A stretch of DNA of 33,260 bases from a virus, in IMG/VR virus record IMGVR_UViG_3300032288_005426, positions 1-33,260 of that record. One strand, 5' to 3'. The position numbers were made by a program, and so were the translations under genes. The notes under the pieces are model-generated. The model worked only from the letters and a program-made list of their open reading frames with translations. It searched no databases and had not been told where the DNA came from. Shown in pieces: positions 5,926 to 15,356 of the stretch. Positions within the stretch are counted from its first letter, which is position 1, and the number at the start of each line of letters is the position of its first letter.

Positions 5926-8900
5926 TTAACTAAATTGTATAAATCCTCCTGATGCTATACCTCCAGTTCTTGTAACAGTCATTCTATTGATGAATTTATG
6001 TATACCTCTTGCAGGTTCGATTATTACATCGATGATTCCGATATTTTGATCGATTATTGCAGGAGTGTTATTAGAAGAATCCATAATAGTCAGATAGTTA
6101 TAGATACCACCTACAGATCTTACTCCACTCAAGTAATTATCTACTAATGTTTTAATTTCAAGTCTAACGTTGTCTTCGTTGAAATCAAATACGTAGTTTG
6201 ATAAGATTTCTTCAATTGCAGATTCAACTGTAATCAATAGATCCCTTACATGTAAGTTATTAAATGCGGAGTTAGTTCTTTGGTAGCTTGTTTGGTTACC
6301 GTAAATAACTATTCCTACCCCTCTCTTTCTTATGATAGGGTTGATTCCGAATGGTTCTAGATATTCTCTATCTTCTATATCGAAATCATATTCCAATCCT
6401 ACTAAGTTAGAAGAAGAAATGATACCTCTCTTAAGACCAGCCACTATAGAATAAGGTTCACCTGTAATAAACTTACGTATGAAGTTATTCGAAACATAAG
6501 GAGCTGGTGGGACGTTTAAGTTCTTATTGTTCTCTCTTATTGTTAAGAAAGGAGCAAAGAATCCTGAGAATTTAGCTCCTAGATCCTCATCTGGAAGAGA
6601 GAATGTGAAAGAAGGATTCAAACTTAAGTTACCTCCGTCTGCAATATATCTAGCTTGTAACAGTGGAGCTGGATCTTGTGCAGTAGGAGCTGAAGTAAAT
6701 CTAGGGTCTATAGACTCTGAGAATTTCTTCATCGAAGGAACGTTACATATAGCTAAACATTTTTGTCTGTTTTTAGCTAGTCTAGTAAGCTGATATTTAC
6801 AGTTAGGTTGTATACCCCCGTCGAATGTGTCGATAATGTATCTAAATGTAATTACGTCAGTATCTGCTAGTGTTCTAGCAAGGTTTGTATTAGAAAGAAC
6901 ATCTAGAATCTCATTCATTCTGGTATCTGTACCATTAGGCATAGATGCTGCTTTAATATCCGATCCTGGAAGATACGTAAAGTTGAATGATGTAACAAAT
7001 TCTTGGATATTCTTAAACTTCCAAACTCTTGTTGTTGCACCTGGATATAATTGAATTGGTCTTTCAGTTTTAACTTGAACAGTGTAAATGCCTGGTGAAG
7101 TTGCAGAAGCTACAGTTTTAACCTCTAGAACCCTAGTTAATCTAGACTGAAGATTTTCAGTTAATGGATTATCATAGAATTGAAGGTCTGTAGATACCAA
7201 TAGATCCCCAACTTTTATACCTGATGAGTTAGCAACTGCAGTAGATAACTCTATAACATTAGGCTGAAGCTGTGTTATAATGTCGATATAGTCGCTTATA
7301 TTTCCAGCAGTAGAAACGATGTTAAAGCTTTCTCCTGTAGTTTGATTAGTTCCTACCGGTAGAGAGCTAATGTATGTTGTATCCCAGGTAGAAATAGCCT
7401 CCGGAGTTGTGAATGTGTCATCAGCATAAGCTCTACAAACTAAGATATTGTATCCATCTCGGTCAACATTTACTTCAAATTTTAAGTATTGAAGCAGTGA
7501 TCCTGAATCATCTTTCCAATCAACATCCCCATCTCCAATATTACCAGCTACCCAGTCTCTATACATTTCTGAGTTTTCGTATGCTAGGTAAGAATCAGTT
7601 CCTACTGGAATATCTGGAGAGAAGTAAACGTCGTCATTATCAAAATAATCCGGGTTACCAATTTGATAAGCTGCAACCGAACTTTTATTAGTTATATCAT
7701 AAGGTTCAACATATGTTGTTGAAGCAGTAGATCCAACTAATGGATGTTTTAATCTTAGTCTTATCTGAGTTCGTACTCCAACAGGTAGTGTTGAATTTGT
7801 TATTGTTTTAGCCTCTACTATTTTAAGTTTAACTAAATCCCCCTCGTAAAATCCTAGGTATCCTGGTGTAGGTAGATTTGAGGTAACTTTACCAACCACC
7901 CATCTTTCAGCAGGAGCTGAATTAGATATGGTTGTAAATTCGTCCAATGTAGTGATCTGAGTGTCATGAGTCACCGCATTAGTAAATTTAGTATCTATAT
8001 AAATTGCTCCTCCGTCTCTAGCTGACGGGCTGTAAGTATCCCAAAGAGAAGTTGGTATACCAGCATCACCTGTAGCGTTATAGAGGGTATCTATTAGTAG
8101 GGTTCCTGTTTCTGGTAGTATATCCATTCCTGGATTTGAAGGAGAAACGTTGTCCTCTAATTCTGTACCACCGGTTGATCCATCTATATTTTTATAGTAA
8201 GTATAATCAGCAAATAAATTCTGAGAATAAGATAAGAAATTTAAAGCCTTAGGTACGCTTGTAATATCTGCATCCTGACCAATCTCATCAACTAAATGGT
8301 GACCAACTAAGTCAAAAACTGATGAATTATCTACTAGATCATCTAAAGCTTCTTCGTTAACAGCACAGAATATACCAGTAGTTGGTGTCTGATTGTTAAT
8401 TAATGTTTGGATGTATCTTAGAGTACCGTTTTGATCAACAAAGTTGGGAATTACTGTACCAGTTGTAGTAAGTACTAGGTTAATTCCATCTAGTGCTAAG
8501 AAATTATCTATCTGCGACTTAATAAATCCTTTAGATGTAAAGTATGCACTGTAAATAGGATCGTTTGCTAAAGCTTGATAATCTGTCCAATTTCCGCTTA
8601 TAACGATTACATCGATAAACCAATCTGAAAGATAATCATATTGGTTCATATAAGAAGGAACGTTATCTGCTCCAAAATATTCTCTAGCAGTTATATCAAA
8701 TCCTTTTAATGGGAATCTTGAATCAAGAGATTTTCTAACTATAACACTAACAGGATTTTGTCCAAGATTAACGATACTAAATAGTTTTCTATTATCCGGC
8801 TGTGCTCCTGAATTATCCTCAGTTGCTATTAAATAAGTTGTATCTGGGAACCAGAATTTTTCCTTGTTATAGTAAGAAGATAATAATTTATCTTGTTTAG

Positions 8901-9327
8901 TTAGGGGGTCTGAATATCCGCCAGTTGCATTTGCACCATTCGCTTCTTCAGTATCCATAGAGAAAGCTCTATATCTAGCAACATCGGCACCTGCTGCATA
9001 ATCTGGATCTCCGTTTACGTCTACTGTGTTATTTAAAAGTCTTAGGTTAAGAGCGAATATAGGTCCACTTTGTAGACAAACCAGTGACGATCTGTGGAAG
9101 AATGATCCTTTTTTCTCTAAAGCCTTATCTATCCCTCCAAAAACTGATTGGAAAGTTGTAATATCTGGGCAATAAACAGGTGTGTTAAAAGGTCCAATAT
9201 TAGAATAACCAACCACTAATCTGATAGTGGAAGGGTTTATAATAATATTTTCGCTAGCATCAAATTCTAAAGTATAAACCCCAGATGCCTTAAATTGGGA
9301 TAAATCAAGTTTGACTTGTTTTGCCAT
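5926..9327 (-). CDS. tail sheath protein, gp18-like, oversized
   Basis: This 1133-aa protein is the contractile tail sheath, which surrounds the gp19 tube and shortens during DNA delivery. Evidence is its position between terminase and tail tube genes, an N-terminus that engages early (INPSTIRLVVGYSNIGPFN) and a typical sheath C-terminal domain. The C-terminal domain has PFGINPIIRKRGVGIVIYGNQTS, then YLSGVRSVGGIYNY, and ends with VIIEPARGIHKFINRMTVTR. T4 gp18 is 659 aa, so this protein carries roughly 450 extra residues. They appear to lie in the middle (about 380-800), in a beta-rich, Asp/Thr-rich region that would face outward. A TATAAATA box lies 10 nt before the ATG. Sheath identity is strong; the nature of the insert is unknown. 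Confidence 0.9.
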   Translation of the reverse strand: MAKQVKLDLSQFKASGVYTLEFDASENIIINPSTIRLVVGYSNIGPFNTPVYCPDITTFQSVFGGIDKALEKKGSFFHRSSLVCLQSGPIFALNLRLLNNTVDVNGDPDYAAGADVARYRAFSMDTEEANGANATGGYSDPLTKQDKLLSSYYNKEKFWFPDTTYLIATEDNSGAQPDNRKLFSIVNLGQNPVSVIVRKSLDSRFPLKGFDITAREYFGADNVPSYMNQYDYLSDWFIDVIVISGNWTDYQALANDPIYSAYFTSKGFIKSQIDNFLALDGINLVLTTTGTVIPNFVDQNGTLRYIQTLINNQTPTTGIFCAVNEEALDDLVDNSSVFDLVGHHLVDEIGQDADITSVPKALNFLSYSQNLFADYTYYKNIDGSTGGTELEDNVSPSNPGMDILPETGTLLIDTLYNATGDAGIPTSLWDTYSPSARDGGAIYIDTKFTNAVTHDTQITTLDEFTTISNSAPAERWVVGKVTSNLPTPGYLGFYEGDLVKLKIVEAKTITNSTLPVGVRTQIRLRLKHPLVGSTASTTYVEPYDITNKSSVAAYQIGNPDYFDNDDVYFSPDIPVGTDSYLAYENSEMYRDWVAGNIGDGDVDWKDDSGSLLQYLKFEVNVDRDGYNILVCRAYADDTFTTPEAISTWDTTYISSLPVGTNQTTGESFNIVSTAGNISDYIDIITQLQPNVIELSTAVANSSGIKVGDLLVSTDLQFYDNPLTENLQSRLTRVLEVKTVASATSPGIYTVQVKTERPIQLYPGATTRVWKFKNIQEFVTSFNFTYLPGSDIKAASMPNGTDTRMNEILDVLSNTNLARTLADTDVITFRYIIDTFDGGIQPNCKYQLTRLAKNRQKCLAICNVPSMKKFSESIDPRFTSAPTAQDPAPLLQARYIADGGNLSLNPSFTFSLPDEDLGAKFSGFFAPFLTIRENNKNLNVPPAPYVSNNFIRKFITGEPYSIVAGLKRGIISSSNLVGLEYDFDIEDREYLEPFGINPIIRKRGVGIVIYGNQTSYQRTNSAFNNLHVRDLLITVESAIEEILSNYVFDFNEDNVRLEIKTLVDNYLSGVRSVGGIYNYLTIMDSSNNTPAIIDQNIGIIDVIIEPARGIHKFINRMTVTRTGGIASGGFIQFS

Positions 9328-9337
9328 TTTTAAATTT

Positions 9338-9345
9338 TATTTATA
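9338..9345 (-). promoter_or_regulatory. TATAAATA late-promoter-like box before the sheath gene
   Basis: This is an exact TATAAATA on the minus strand, 10 nt before the sheath ATG, in a 71-bp gap after the terminase gene. The gap also holds a hairpin (AAGAAG/CTTCTT arms, about 9350-9372). A separate strong promoter for the most abundant tail proteins makes sense, but the box may instead assist translation. Confidence 0.45.
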
Positions 9346-9398
9346 TTCTAAGAAGTTACTATATTACTTCTTTTTCTATGTATATATCATTTCTCCTT

Positions 9399-11204
9399 TC
9401 AAGAATCAAGGAGTCCGTTTAAGAAAGTATAATTTGATAGATCGGTAGTTTTATTTTGTGCATTCTCGCTGTTCTCTGTTAGCCTTTCCTCTATCAGTTT
9501 TCTGAATTTTTCAGGGATAATATCATATATGTCCATGACCGTTTCTTGAAAATCCCCGACATCAAAAACACAATTGAGATTTACCAGTGTCATAGCTTCA
9601 TCATCTTTACCTATTTGACTAGAAAAACTACCATTAGGATTTATACCAAAATTGGCTAATTCATGTATACCATTTTTACTTGATGGTATTATTTTATAGG
9701 ATCTTGTATTTATTTTAAGATCGTAACAAAATTTCTCCTTGTTTTTAACAGTTAATTTAACACCAGGTTTTAGTTTGCTACTTGCTTCAGAATGTTTAGT
9801 ATAAACAAACATTTCATCAAAGAAATCTTCAGAATCTAATAATTTATCCATTAGCATCTCTCCTTTGTAATTAAGCTCCAAGACTATTCTGGTATTATCT
9901 ACCCCCAATACATCAACTACCAGAATTTCTAAGAATGCCTTAAATTCATCAATTTCTATTATATTAGATCTAAATATTCCAACCTGTAGTAAGCAGAAGA
10001 AATCGCTCTCGTCCTCAAAGAACCTTTTATTTTTTATGACATTACTGGGCATAGGAGCAACTTTAAATATATTAGCTACTGAATAATCTCCTCCGCCTCC
10101 GCTAGCTGTATCTATAGAAATATAGAATCTCTGTCCATCTTTTTCAAATATCGATGCTGGGTCAAACTTAGGATGCCATAAAAGATTAGAATAATCTATA
10201 GGACTGTTTTCAAAAGATGATAATTCATGAAATACGAAATTCTCTTCTGCTCCCTTAAGTCTCTTTAATGTATTAGAATCAAGTAATAGTCTGGAAGAAG
10301 ATAAGAACTGGCATCCATATTCCTGGTTAAAGTCCTCTTCCGATCCGAGTGCAGCAATTTCTTTCTTTTTCCATTCCTCATCCCTTCCTGGTACTTGCCA
10401 CCACTCTACCCTTATAGGATTAAATTCATTCTCTCCTTCTATTGCTCCCTTGTATATTTCCCAGAATTTATTCATCCCGTTTGGTGTGGATGTTATAATA
10501 ACTCGGGCAATCTGAGATGAAGATATAGTAGGATAAACAGATTTAAAGAACTGGTTAATAAAGTTTGGGTTAATATGTGCAAACTCATCCATGTATAACA
10601 TGTGTATTGTATAACCGATAGACGATGTTTTAGTTGTCGTTTTAGCCATTATACGACATCCATTATCATATTTCATTGTCATTACGTTATAAACGAGTAG
10701 ACCGGGCTTTAAAAAGAAAGGAAGACCCTTCATGATAACCTTTATCTTGTCCATTAATTCTGCAGCAGTATCCCCGATATTAGCCATAATCATGGCATTT
10801 TTTTCAAAGTTAAACAGGAGATACCATAACAAAAATATAGAGGATGTAATAGTTTTACCGGATTGTCTGGGAGAGACAAAGACGTTTTTTCTGTGATGCT
10901 GGTATTGATTTAAAATTTGTATCTGATAATCCCTAAGTAGTATTTGCCTAATACCCTCATCTGTCATAACGTGACAATAAGTATTTGCAAAATAAACAAC
11001 ATCCTCTGCGCACTTTTTTATTTCTTCGAGTTCCCATTCAGTGTACTCAAATAAAATATTTCCCTTCCTTAATTCTGGATCGTTTTCGTGAAATGGATTA
11101 TCTACATCCTTATAGTCTACGCCATTCTCTTCGGCGTCATATATTAGTCTTTCAACTTTTGCGCTCGACCAGAAATTACTGGATTTTTCTTCCTTAACGC
11201 TCAT
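9399..11204 (-). CDS. terminase large subunit, gp17-like
   Basis: This 601-aa protein is the DNA-packaging motor ATPase and headful nuclease. ATPase domain: Walker A SPRQSGKT at 111-118, Walker B MLYMDEFAH at 202-210, coupling motif IITSTPNG at about 236-243. Nuclease domain (RNase H fold): first acid in YISIDTASGGGGDYS (Asp365), second in IVLELNYKGE (Glu443), third in GKDDEAM (Asp534 or 535). Length matches T4 gp17 (610 aa). It starts 2 bp after the stop of the probable small terminase gene, so the two are translationally coupled. All catalytic residues are present. The GGGG stretch after the first nuclease Asp is slightly unusual. Confidence 0.97.
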   Translation of the reverse strand: MSVKEEKSSNFWSSAKVERLIYDAEENGVDYKDVDNPFHENDPELRKGNILFEYTEWELEEIKKCAEDVVYFANTYCHVMTDEGIRQILLRDYQIQILNQYQHHRKNVFVSPRQSGKTITSSIFLLWYLLFNFEKNAMIMANIGDTAAELMDKIKVIMKGLPFFLKPGLLVYNVMTMKYDNGCRIMAKTTTKTSSIGYTIHMLYMDEFAHINPNFINQFFKSVYPTISSSQIARVIITSTPNGMNKFWEIYKGAIEGENEFNPIRVEWWQVPGRDEEWKKKEIAALGSEEDFNQEYGCQFLSSSRLLLDSNTLKRLKGAEENFVFHELSSFENSPIDYSNLLWHPKFDPASIFEKDGQRFYISIDTASGGGGDYSVANIFKVAPMPSNVIKNKRFFEDESDFFCLLQVGIFRSNIIEIDEFKAFLEILVVDVLGVDNTRIVLELNYKGEMLMDKLLDSEDFFDEMFVYTKHSEASSKLKPGVKLTVKNKEKFCYDLKINTRSYKIIPSSKNGIHELANFGINPNGSFSSQIGKDDEAMTLVNLNCVFDVGDFQETVMDIYDIIPEKFRKLIEERLTENSENAQNKTTDLSNYTFLNGLLDS

Positions 11205-11206
11205 AA

Positions 11207-11983
11207 TTATTCAAAAATGTCGTCCTCTATTTCAAAATCTATATCATCTTCTCCTCCTAGAAGATCCGTTGTTCCTCCAAATTTTGTTCTTGGGTTTATT
11301 AAACTGTCGTCAGGTGCTTCATTTTTTACTATCTCAGCATCTTTTACTAGGCTTCCGTTCTTCATTACATTCTGGAGATTTTCCATAAGACTTCTCGTAC
11401 CTCTTGCTTTTAAAAGCTCCTCGTTCTGTCTAGATTGTATGATATTACCGTTCTCGTCAAATTCTATATCACCGCCTCCTTTCTTTATATCCTCCGATTC
11501 TGACTTTAACTGCTTATAATTCTTTTCCATCTGAGTCATGTACGACGAGAAGTTTTTAGGCATTTGCATTATCTGGTTTTGGAGTTGTGCAAGAACTTCA
11601 AAAAGTCTAGGCTCTACCCTACCGGAATCTATTTCTTCTATAATTTTAGCTATTGCGTGTTGAGCAGTTCTTATCTGAAATGCCATGGTTGATATACTCA
11701 TAGCATCTATTTTCTGCTTATGTTTTATATAAGACTCCTCAGATATGTTCTCCATATCGTTATAAAACTTAGATAAGGAATCAAGGATTGCTCTAGCTTC
11801 CATTTCGACCTCACTTCTAACACCATCTATATTAAGCTCCCTGTGTTGTTTGATTGGGGGTATATCGGGGGTGCTTAGCCCGGAAAGCATTTCATCCGCT
11901 AATATTATACTGTCTAGTTTATCCTTAAGATTAAGTTCTTGCTCTTTGGATAAATTTGGTTTTTTCGGTTTTCTTCTTGGCAT
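11207..11983 (-). CDS. probable terminase small subunit, gp16-like
   Basis: This 258-aa protein is the immediate upstream partner of the large terminase, the T4 gp16-gp17 arrangement. Small terminases form rings that recognise DNA and regulate gp17. The N-terminus is basic (MPRRKPKKPNLSKEQ). The core is helical, with a likely coiled coil around 110-170 (RTAQHAIAKIIEEI, FEVLAQLQNQIMQM, YMTQMEKNYKQL). The C-terminus is long and acidic (GGEDDIDFEIEDDIFE). T4 gp16 is 164 aa, so this form has extended ends. Assignment relies on position and a helical-core pattern because small terminases diverge quickly; a virion or scaffold protein cannot be excluded. Confidence 0.72.
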   Translation of the reverse strand: MPRRKPKKPNLSKEQELNLKDKLDSIILADEMLSGLSTPDIPPIKQHRELNIDGVRSEVEMEARAILDSLSKFYNDMENISEESYIKHKQKIDAMSISTMAFQIRTAQHAIAKIIEEIDSGRVEPRLFEVLAQLQNQIMQMPKNFSSYMTQMEKNYKQLKSESEDIKKGGGDIEFDENGNIIQSRQNEELLKARGTRSLMENLQNVMKNGSLVKDAEIVKNEAPDDSLINPRTKFGGTTDLLGGEDDIDFEIEDDIFE

Positions 11984-11986
11984 AAA

Positions 11987-14173
11987 TTATCTGTTTCTGG
12001 CCACTTTAGGAAGTTTAAGAACTGGTTTAGCATTGTCTATAATTATAGCAAGCTGTGCATCGCCAACAATATTTTGATTTAGCATTGTCGATTGTTTTTC
12101 CTCTTCGACCATTTGTTTAAAAAATCTATAATTAGTTGCCCATAAAGGACATGATCTTGTTTTATATGAATAATTATTAGTTCCATAGAATGGGCTATCA
12201 TAATTATCTTCTATCACTGGAGGTATATTAAAAGTATAAGCCTGAGTAGTTACTCCATCTAAAGAGTGTATTAAGCTCAAATCCGATGTTTGTGTTGCTG
12301 GATTATCAGGATCGTATGTTAGTCTCCAAACTTTCATAGAGTACTGTCTAAATATATTAGAGAAGTTAAATACAAATCCATACCAGTCATCAGTAGTTGG
12401 AATATATTCTCCAAGAGTACTAGGTATACCAGCTCCAAATGGGGAAGTTATTTCTAGATTATTTATCTTAATTCTAAAGCTTCCAGTTTCCAAATATTTA
12501 TTATCTGTTGGGCTTGTAACTGGATTAGATCCACTCCATATGAAATCTATAAGAATCCCCTGTCCATTGTAGTATCCATCAAAAAGTGTTCTTGCCTGTG
12601 CTTTTTGCATTTTCCATCCTGCAGTAGTTACTGGAGCAGCCGCACCTCCATCTTTTATAGTAAATCTGAATTGATCAACTACTTCAATAAGCTCAAATCC
12701 CCCCGATCTTGTTCCATCAGCAAGTATAGAAACAAATCCATTTGGATTTTCCCCCATGTATAATTTATGTGGTATAGGATAAGTTGTATATGTTATCTCA
12801 TTAGTGCCTATTGAATCTATACTTATATTTAATTTAGAAGCAGGTTTAGGTACCAGTTTACTTCTATCTAAATAATTCCTAGTTCTAAACCAGCACATAA
12901 ATGATCTCTCCTCGTCTGCTGTTAAAATAGGGTCTGCTTTCCACCTAACTGCATCTCTTTCTACCTCTAATAGTAAAGGAGAAGACGGATCTACCTGGGC
13001 TTCCGCATCTATAAATATCTTATCTAAATCATAATAGTTGTTAAATACTATTGTCCAGTTATTATTTAGATCATACTCTATTATGGGAAGATCCTTGTTT
13101 ATGTAGGATCTTATAGGATCCTCTAATCTTCTTTGAGATGTAATAGCATATTGTTGAGGCTTTGTTAGTTCTATCTCCTCATTCTTTACCTCCTCTCCGA
13201 ATAGCTCTTGAGTATTTACCGTATAATCTAAAAGAGCTGTTTCTGCAGCAGGATCATTAAATGTTGTATTTTTCTTAACTTCGTATTTAGTTAGTTGTAT
13301 CTTAAAATAAACCGGATAGTTATTTATATCCCTAAATACATACATTGAATCTATCTGGTAAATTCTGTTTGTTATGGGAAAATAAATAATGTCTCTTTTT
13401 CTCGGTTGTGATCCCTTACCAAATATGCTTTCGAAATATTTTCTATCTATATGAATTTCGAATGGTTGTTGGAAATTTAAACCCCAAGTTTCAAATGTTA
13501 ATGCTGCATCTGGAAATTGGTTATTTGGTACCATTACCTTAACACATTTCTCATCAACTACATTAAATATATTATATTCCTTTAAAACAACATCTTTTCC
13601 CCTTCCCTGTGGTTGAACCGAATAATATACAACTTCGTGCCCAAAAACATTATTTACGATCTTACTAAGATCCTGATACATGTTAATAGATCTGTTAATA
13701 TCGTAAGGTCTGAAAGTAAAATTGCAATCAGAAAAAACTATAGGATAATTTGTAAGCTCTTTACTACAAAGAGGAGCTGGTGGGTTTCCCATAAGACTTC
13801 TTGGATCTACTGTAACATACTGTAAATCAAGCTCGAAATCCAAAAGAACTATAGGAGGACTCAAAGGAGTTCCTGGAGGATAGTATGGACTAGAATTTTC
13901 GTCTGATACTGCAGTCATTCTTATTTCTATCCAAAATGGATTATCTGGTGATATTGTTATATTCGATATAGATGACTGTGTTAATTCAGTCCATAATGAC
14001 CAATTTGATCCGTTTACACTCCATCTGTATTCTAAGTAAAGGTATATGTGTGGAGGATCTTCTCCACTGGTATCTATTACCCATCCATTAAACGATTGTA
14101 CGTTTTTAAATGGCTCTGACCAGGATATAATTCGGTAATTACCTATTGAAGAAAAATCTATGGTTTCTACCAT
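11987..14173 (-). CDS. gp14-like neck protein with large C-terminal extension
   Basis: This 728-aa protein contains a T4 gp14-like segment at about residues 150-330. It includes NNVFGHEVVYYSVQ, the FETWGLNFQQPFEIHIDRKY strand region, PRKRDIIYFPITNRIYQIDS (compare the RPxxGDLIYFPL motif of gp14) and YFKIQLTKYEV. gp14 is a neck protein that joins the head to the tail. T4 gp14 is 256 aa. Here there is an N-terminal beta-sandwich-like domain (YLEYRWSVNGSNWSLWTELT) and a C-terminal domain of about 350 residues with a LamG/concanavalin-like pattern (RSFMCWFRTRN, GSFRIKINNLEI, DDWYGFVFNFSN). The extensions suggest surface decoration or whisker-like structures. It is immediately upstream of the terminase genes. 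Confidence 0.65.
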   Translation of the reverse strand: MVETIDFSSIGNYRIISWSEPFKNVQSFNGWVIDTSGEDPPHIYLYLEYRWSVNGSNWSLWTELTQSSISNITISPDNPFWIEIRMTAVSDENSSPYYPPGTPLSPPIVLLDFELDLQYVTVDPRSLMGNPPAPLCSKELTNYPIVFSDCNFTFRPYDINRSINMYQDLSKIVNNVFGHEVVYYSVQPQGRGKDVVLKEYNIFNVVDEKCVKVMVPNNQFPDAALTFETWGLNFQQPFEIHIDRKYFESIFGKGSQPRKRDIIYFPITNRIYQIDSMYVFRDINNYPVYFKIQLTKYEVKKNTTFNDPAAETALLDYTVNTQELFGEEVKNEEIELTKPQQYAITSQRRLEDPIRSYINKDLPIIEYDLNNNWTIVFNNYYDLDKIFIDAEAQVDPSSPLLLEVERDAVRWKADPILTADEERSFMCWFRTRNYLDRSKLVPKPASKLNISIDSIGTNEITYTTYPIPHKLYMGENPNGFVSILADGTRSGGFELIEVVDQFRFTIKDGGAAAPVTTAGWKMQKAQARTLFDGYYNGQGILIDFIWSGSNPVTSPTDNKYLETGSFRIKINNLEITSPFGAGIPSTLGEYIPTTDDWYGFVFNFSNIFRQYSMKVWRLTYDPDNPATQTSDLSLIHSLDGVTTQAYTFNIPPVIEDNYDSPFYGTNNYSYKTRSCPLWATNYRFFKQMVEEEKQSTMLNQNIVGDAQLAIIIDNAKPVLKLPKVARNR

Positions 14174-14211
14174 TTTGGATACTGTTTGTAATATATATCA
14201 GAAAAAGATAT

Positions 14212-14520
14212 ATGAAAAAATTAAGAGCAACTATGGAGAAGTTTAGTTTTGCGCAACTAACTTCTAATTCTGACGGAAAAACATCCGGGAGTGGTACTGC
14301 AGGGCTTTATATGGTTTTTATTGGTGGTATATGCTTTCTTTTGGGATGTTTTGATAAAATGTTTTTAGACAAGAGTGTTGACATACTAACTCAGTCTATA
14401 ATTTTTTCATCTTTGGGAGCTACTCTTTTAGGCTACAGAAAATCTAAAGACTCGGGTATTCCAGAGATAGAGGAAGAAAAAACAGAAACTAATTCAGAAG
14501 ATCAGCAATTAAATTCTTAA
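14212..14520 (+). CDS. small membrane protein, plus strand, inserted among neck genes
   Basis: This 102-aa protein (from ATG 14212; ATG 14233 is also possible) has two predicted transmembrane segments, about GLYMVFIGGICFLLGCF and LTQSIIFSSLGATLLGY, and an acidic polar tail (EIEEEKTETNSEDQ). The N-terminus is Ser/Gly-rich (SNSDGKTSGSGT). A longer ORF start at 14146 would run back into the gp14-like gene and is unlikely. The gene runs against its neighbours: it is divergent from the gp14 homologue and convergent with the gp15 homologue, sharing 4 nt across the two stop codons. The two-helix, charged-tail form fits a holin or membrane-associated protein, but no family is recognised. Confidence 0.7.
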   Translation: MKKLRATMEKFSFAQLTSNSDGKTSGSGTAGLYMVFIGGICFLLGCFDKMFLDKSVDILTQSIIFSSLGATLLGYRKSKDSGIPEIEEEKTETNSEDQQLNS

Positions 14521-15353
14521 GGATTCGAAGGAGCAGCTCCGGTTGCTCCTGTTTCCCCTGTTATGTCTTTTTTGATATCGTATATTCCTAAACCACTTAT
14601 TATAGAACTATTATCTGCAGGAGCAGTTCCCAGTTCTACATTTAATTTAATTCCACCTTGCATTAAATTACCTCTAAATCTTTCGGTCGTCTTATCTGGA
14701 TCTGGAAGATATGTCTCTAGCTCCATAGAAAAACTTAAAGTTATAGCTTCTCCTCTTTGAGATCCGTAAGACATTTGGAAGTTATTAGGTTGTTTATCTG
14801 GTGGTGCATCGCCTAAAGTAACCTGTACTGGAACTCTAAATCCTTTATAATAGAAGTAGTAAACGAATCTCTTATATAATATTTCTAAAACACTTTGCTG
14901 TATCTTAAAAGCATCCAGCGTTGTATCAGCTTTTATTTTTGCGTTTACTGATATTCCGAGTGGTATAGGATATAGGTAAGATGAATAAGTCTTCATTTCA
15001 CTACCATTTACACCTTCAACTTCCTTGGTATAAGATCCTCTTACAAATTTTGTAGTAGCAGAACCTGTGTCTATCCTTATTGCACCAAGCTCTAGTATAC
15101 CTCTAGGAACTACATCATAATTTCCCTCTGCAAATGCTGGTTTACCATCGCAATCTTCATATGAGAGATAGAAGTCCTGTAAGAATGGCTCATCGCCAAC
15201 CATTGAATAGAAGAATGGGATATAGATAGTTGATACATTCTGGTCATTATCAGTCTGCTCGTAAGTTATAGCTTCGTTTAATTTACTTAATAATCCGATT
15301 ATAACTCCTCTAAAGAATACGTTGTCCGTATTATATTTTTCTAAAAAATTCAT
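14517..15353 (-). CDS. tail sheath terminator, gp15-like
   Basis: This 278-aa protein resembles T4 gp15 (272 aa), the ring that caps the sheath and tube and connects the tail to the neck. The layout matches: N-terminal RGVIIGLLSKLNEAITYEQ, an I-P-F/Y strand (TIYIPFFYSMVGDEPFLQDF), YPIPLGISVNAKIKADTTLD, KIQQSVLEILYKRFVYYFYYK (gp15 has a comparable EQILPYF helix), then VQVTLGDAPPD and LSFSMELETYLPDPDK. The last residues form a short collagen-like tail (GETGATGAAPSNP), a feature shared with the 575-aa protein. It lies upstream of the gp14 homologue, opposite to the 14-15 order in T4. Confidence 0.78.
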   Translation of the reverse strand: MNFLEKYNTDNVFFRGVIIGLLSKLNEAITYEQTDNDQNVSTIYIPFFYSMVGDEPFLQDFYLSYEDCDGKPAFAEGNYDVVPRGILELGAIRIDTGSATTKFVRGSYTKEVEGVNGSEMKTYSSYLYPIPLGISVNAKIKADTTLDAFKIQQSVLEILYKRFVYYFYYKGFRVPVQVTLGDAPPDKQPNNFQMSYGSQRGEAITLSFSMELETYLPDPDKTTERFRGNLMQGGIKLNVELGTAPADNSSIISGLGIYDIKKDITGETGATGAAPSNP

Positions 15354-15356
15354 ATA

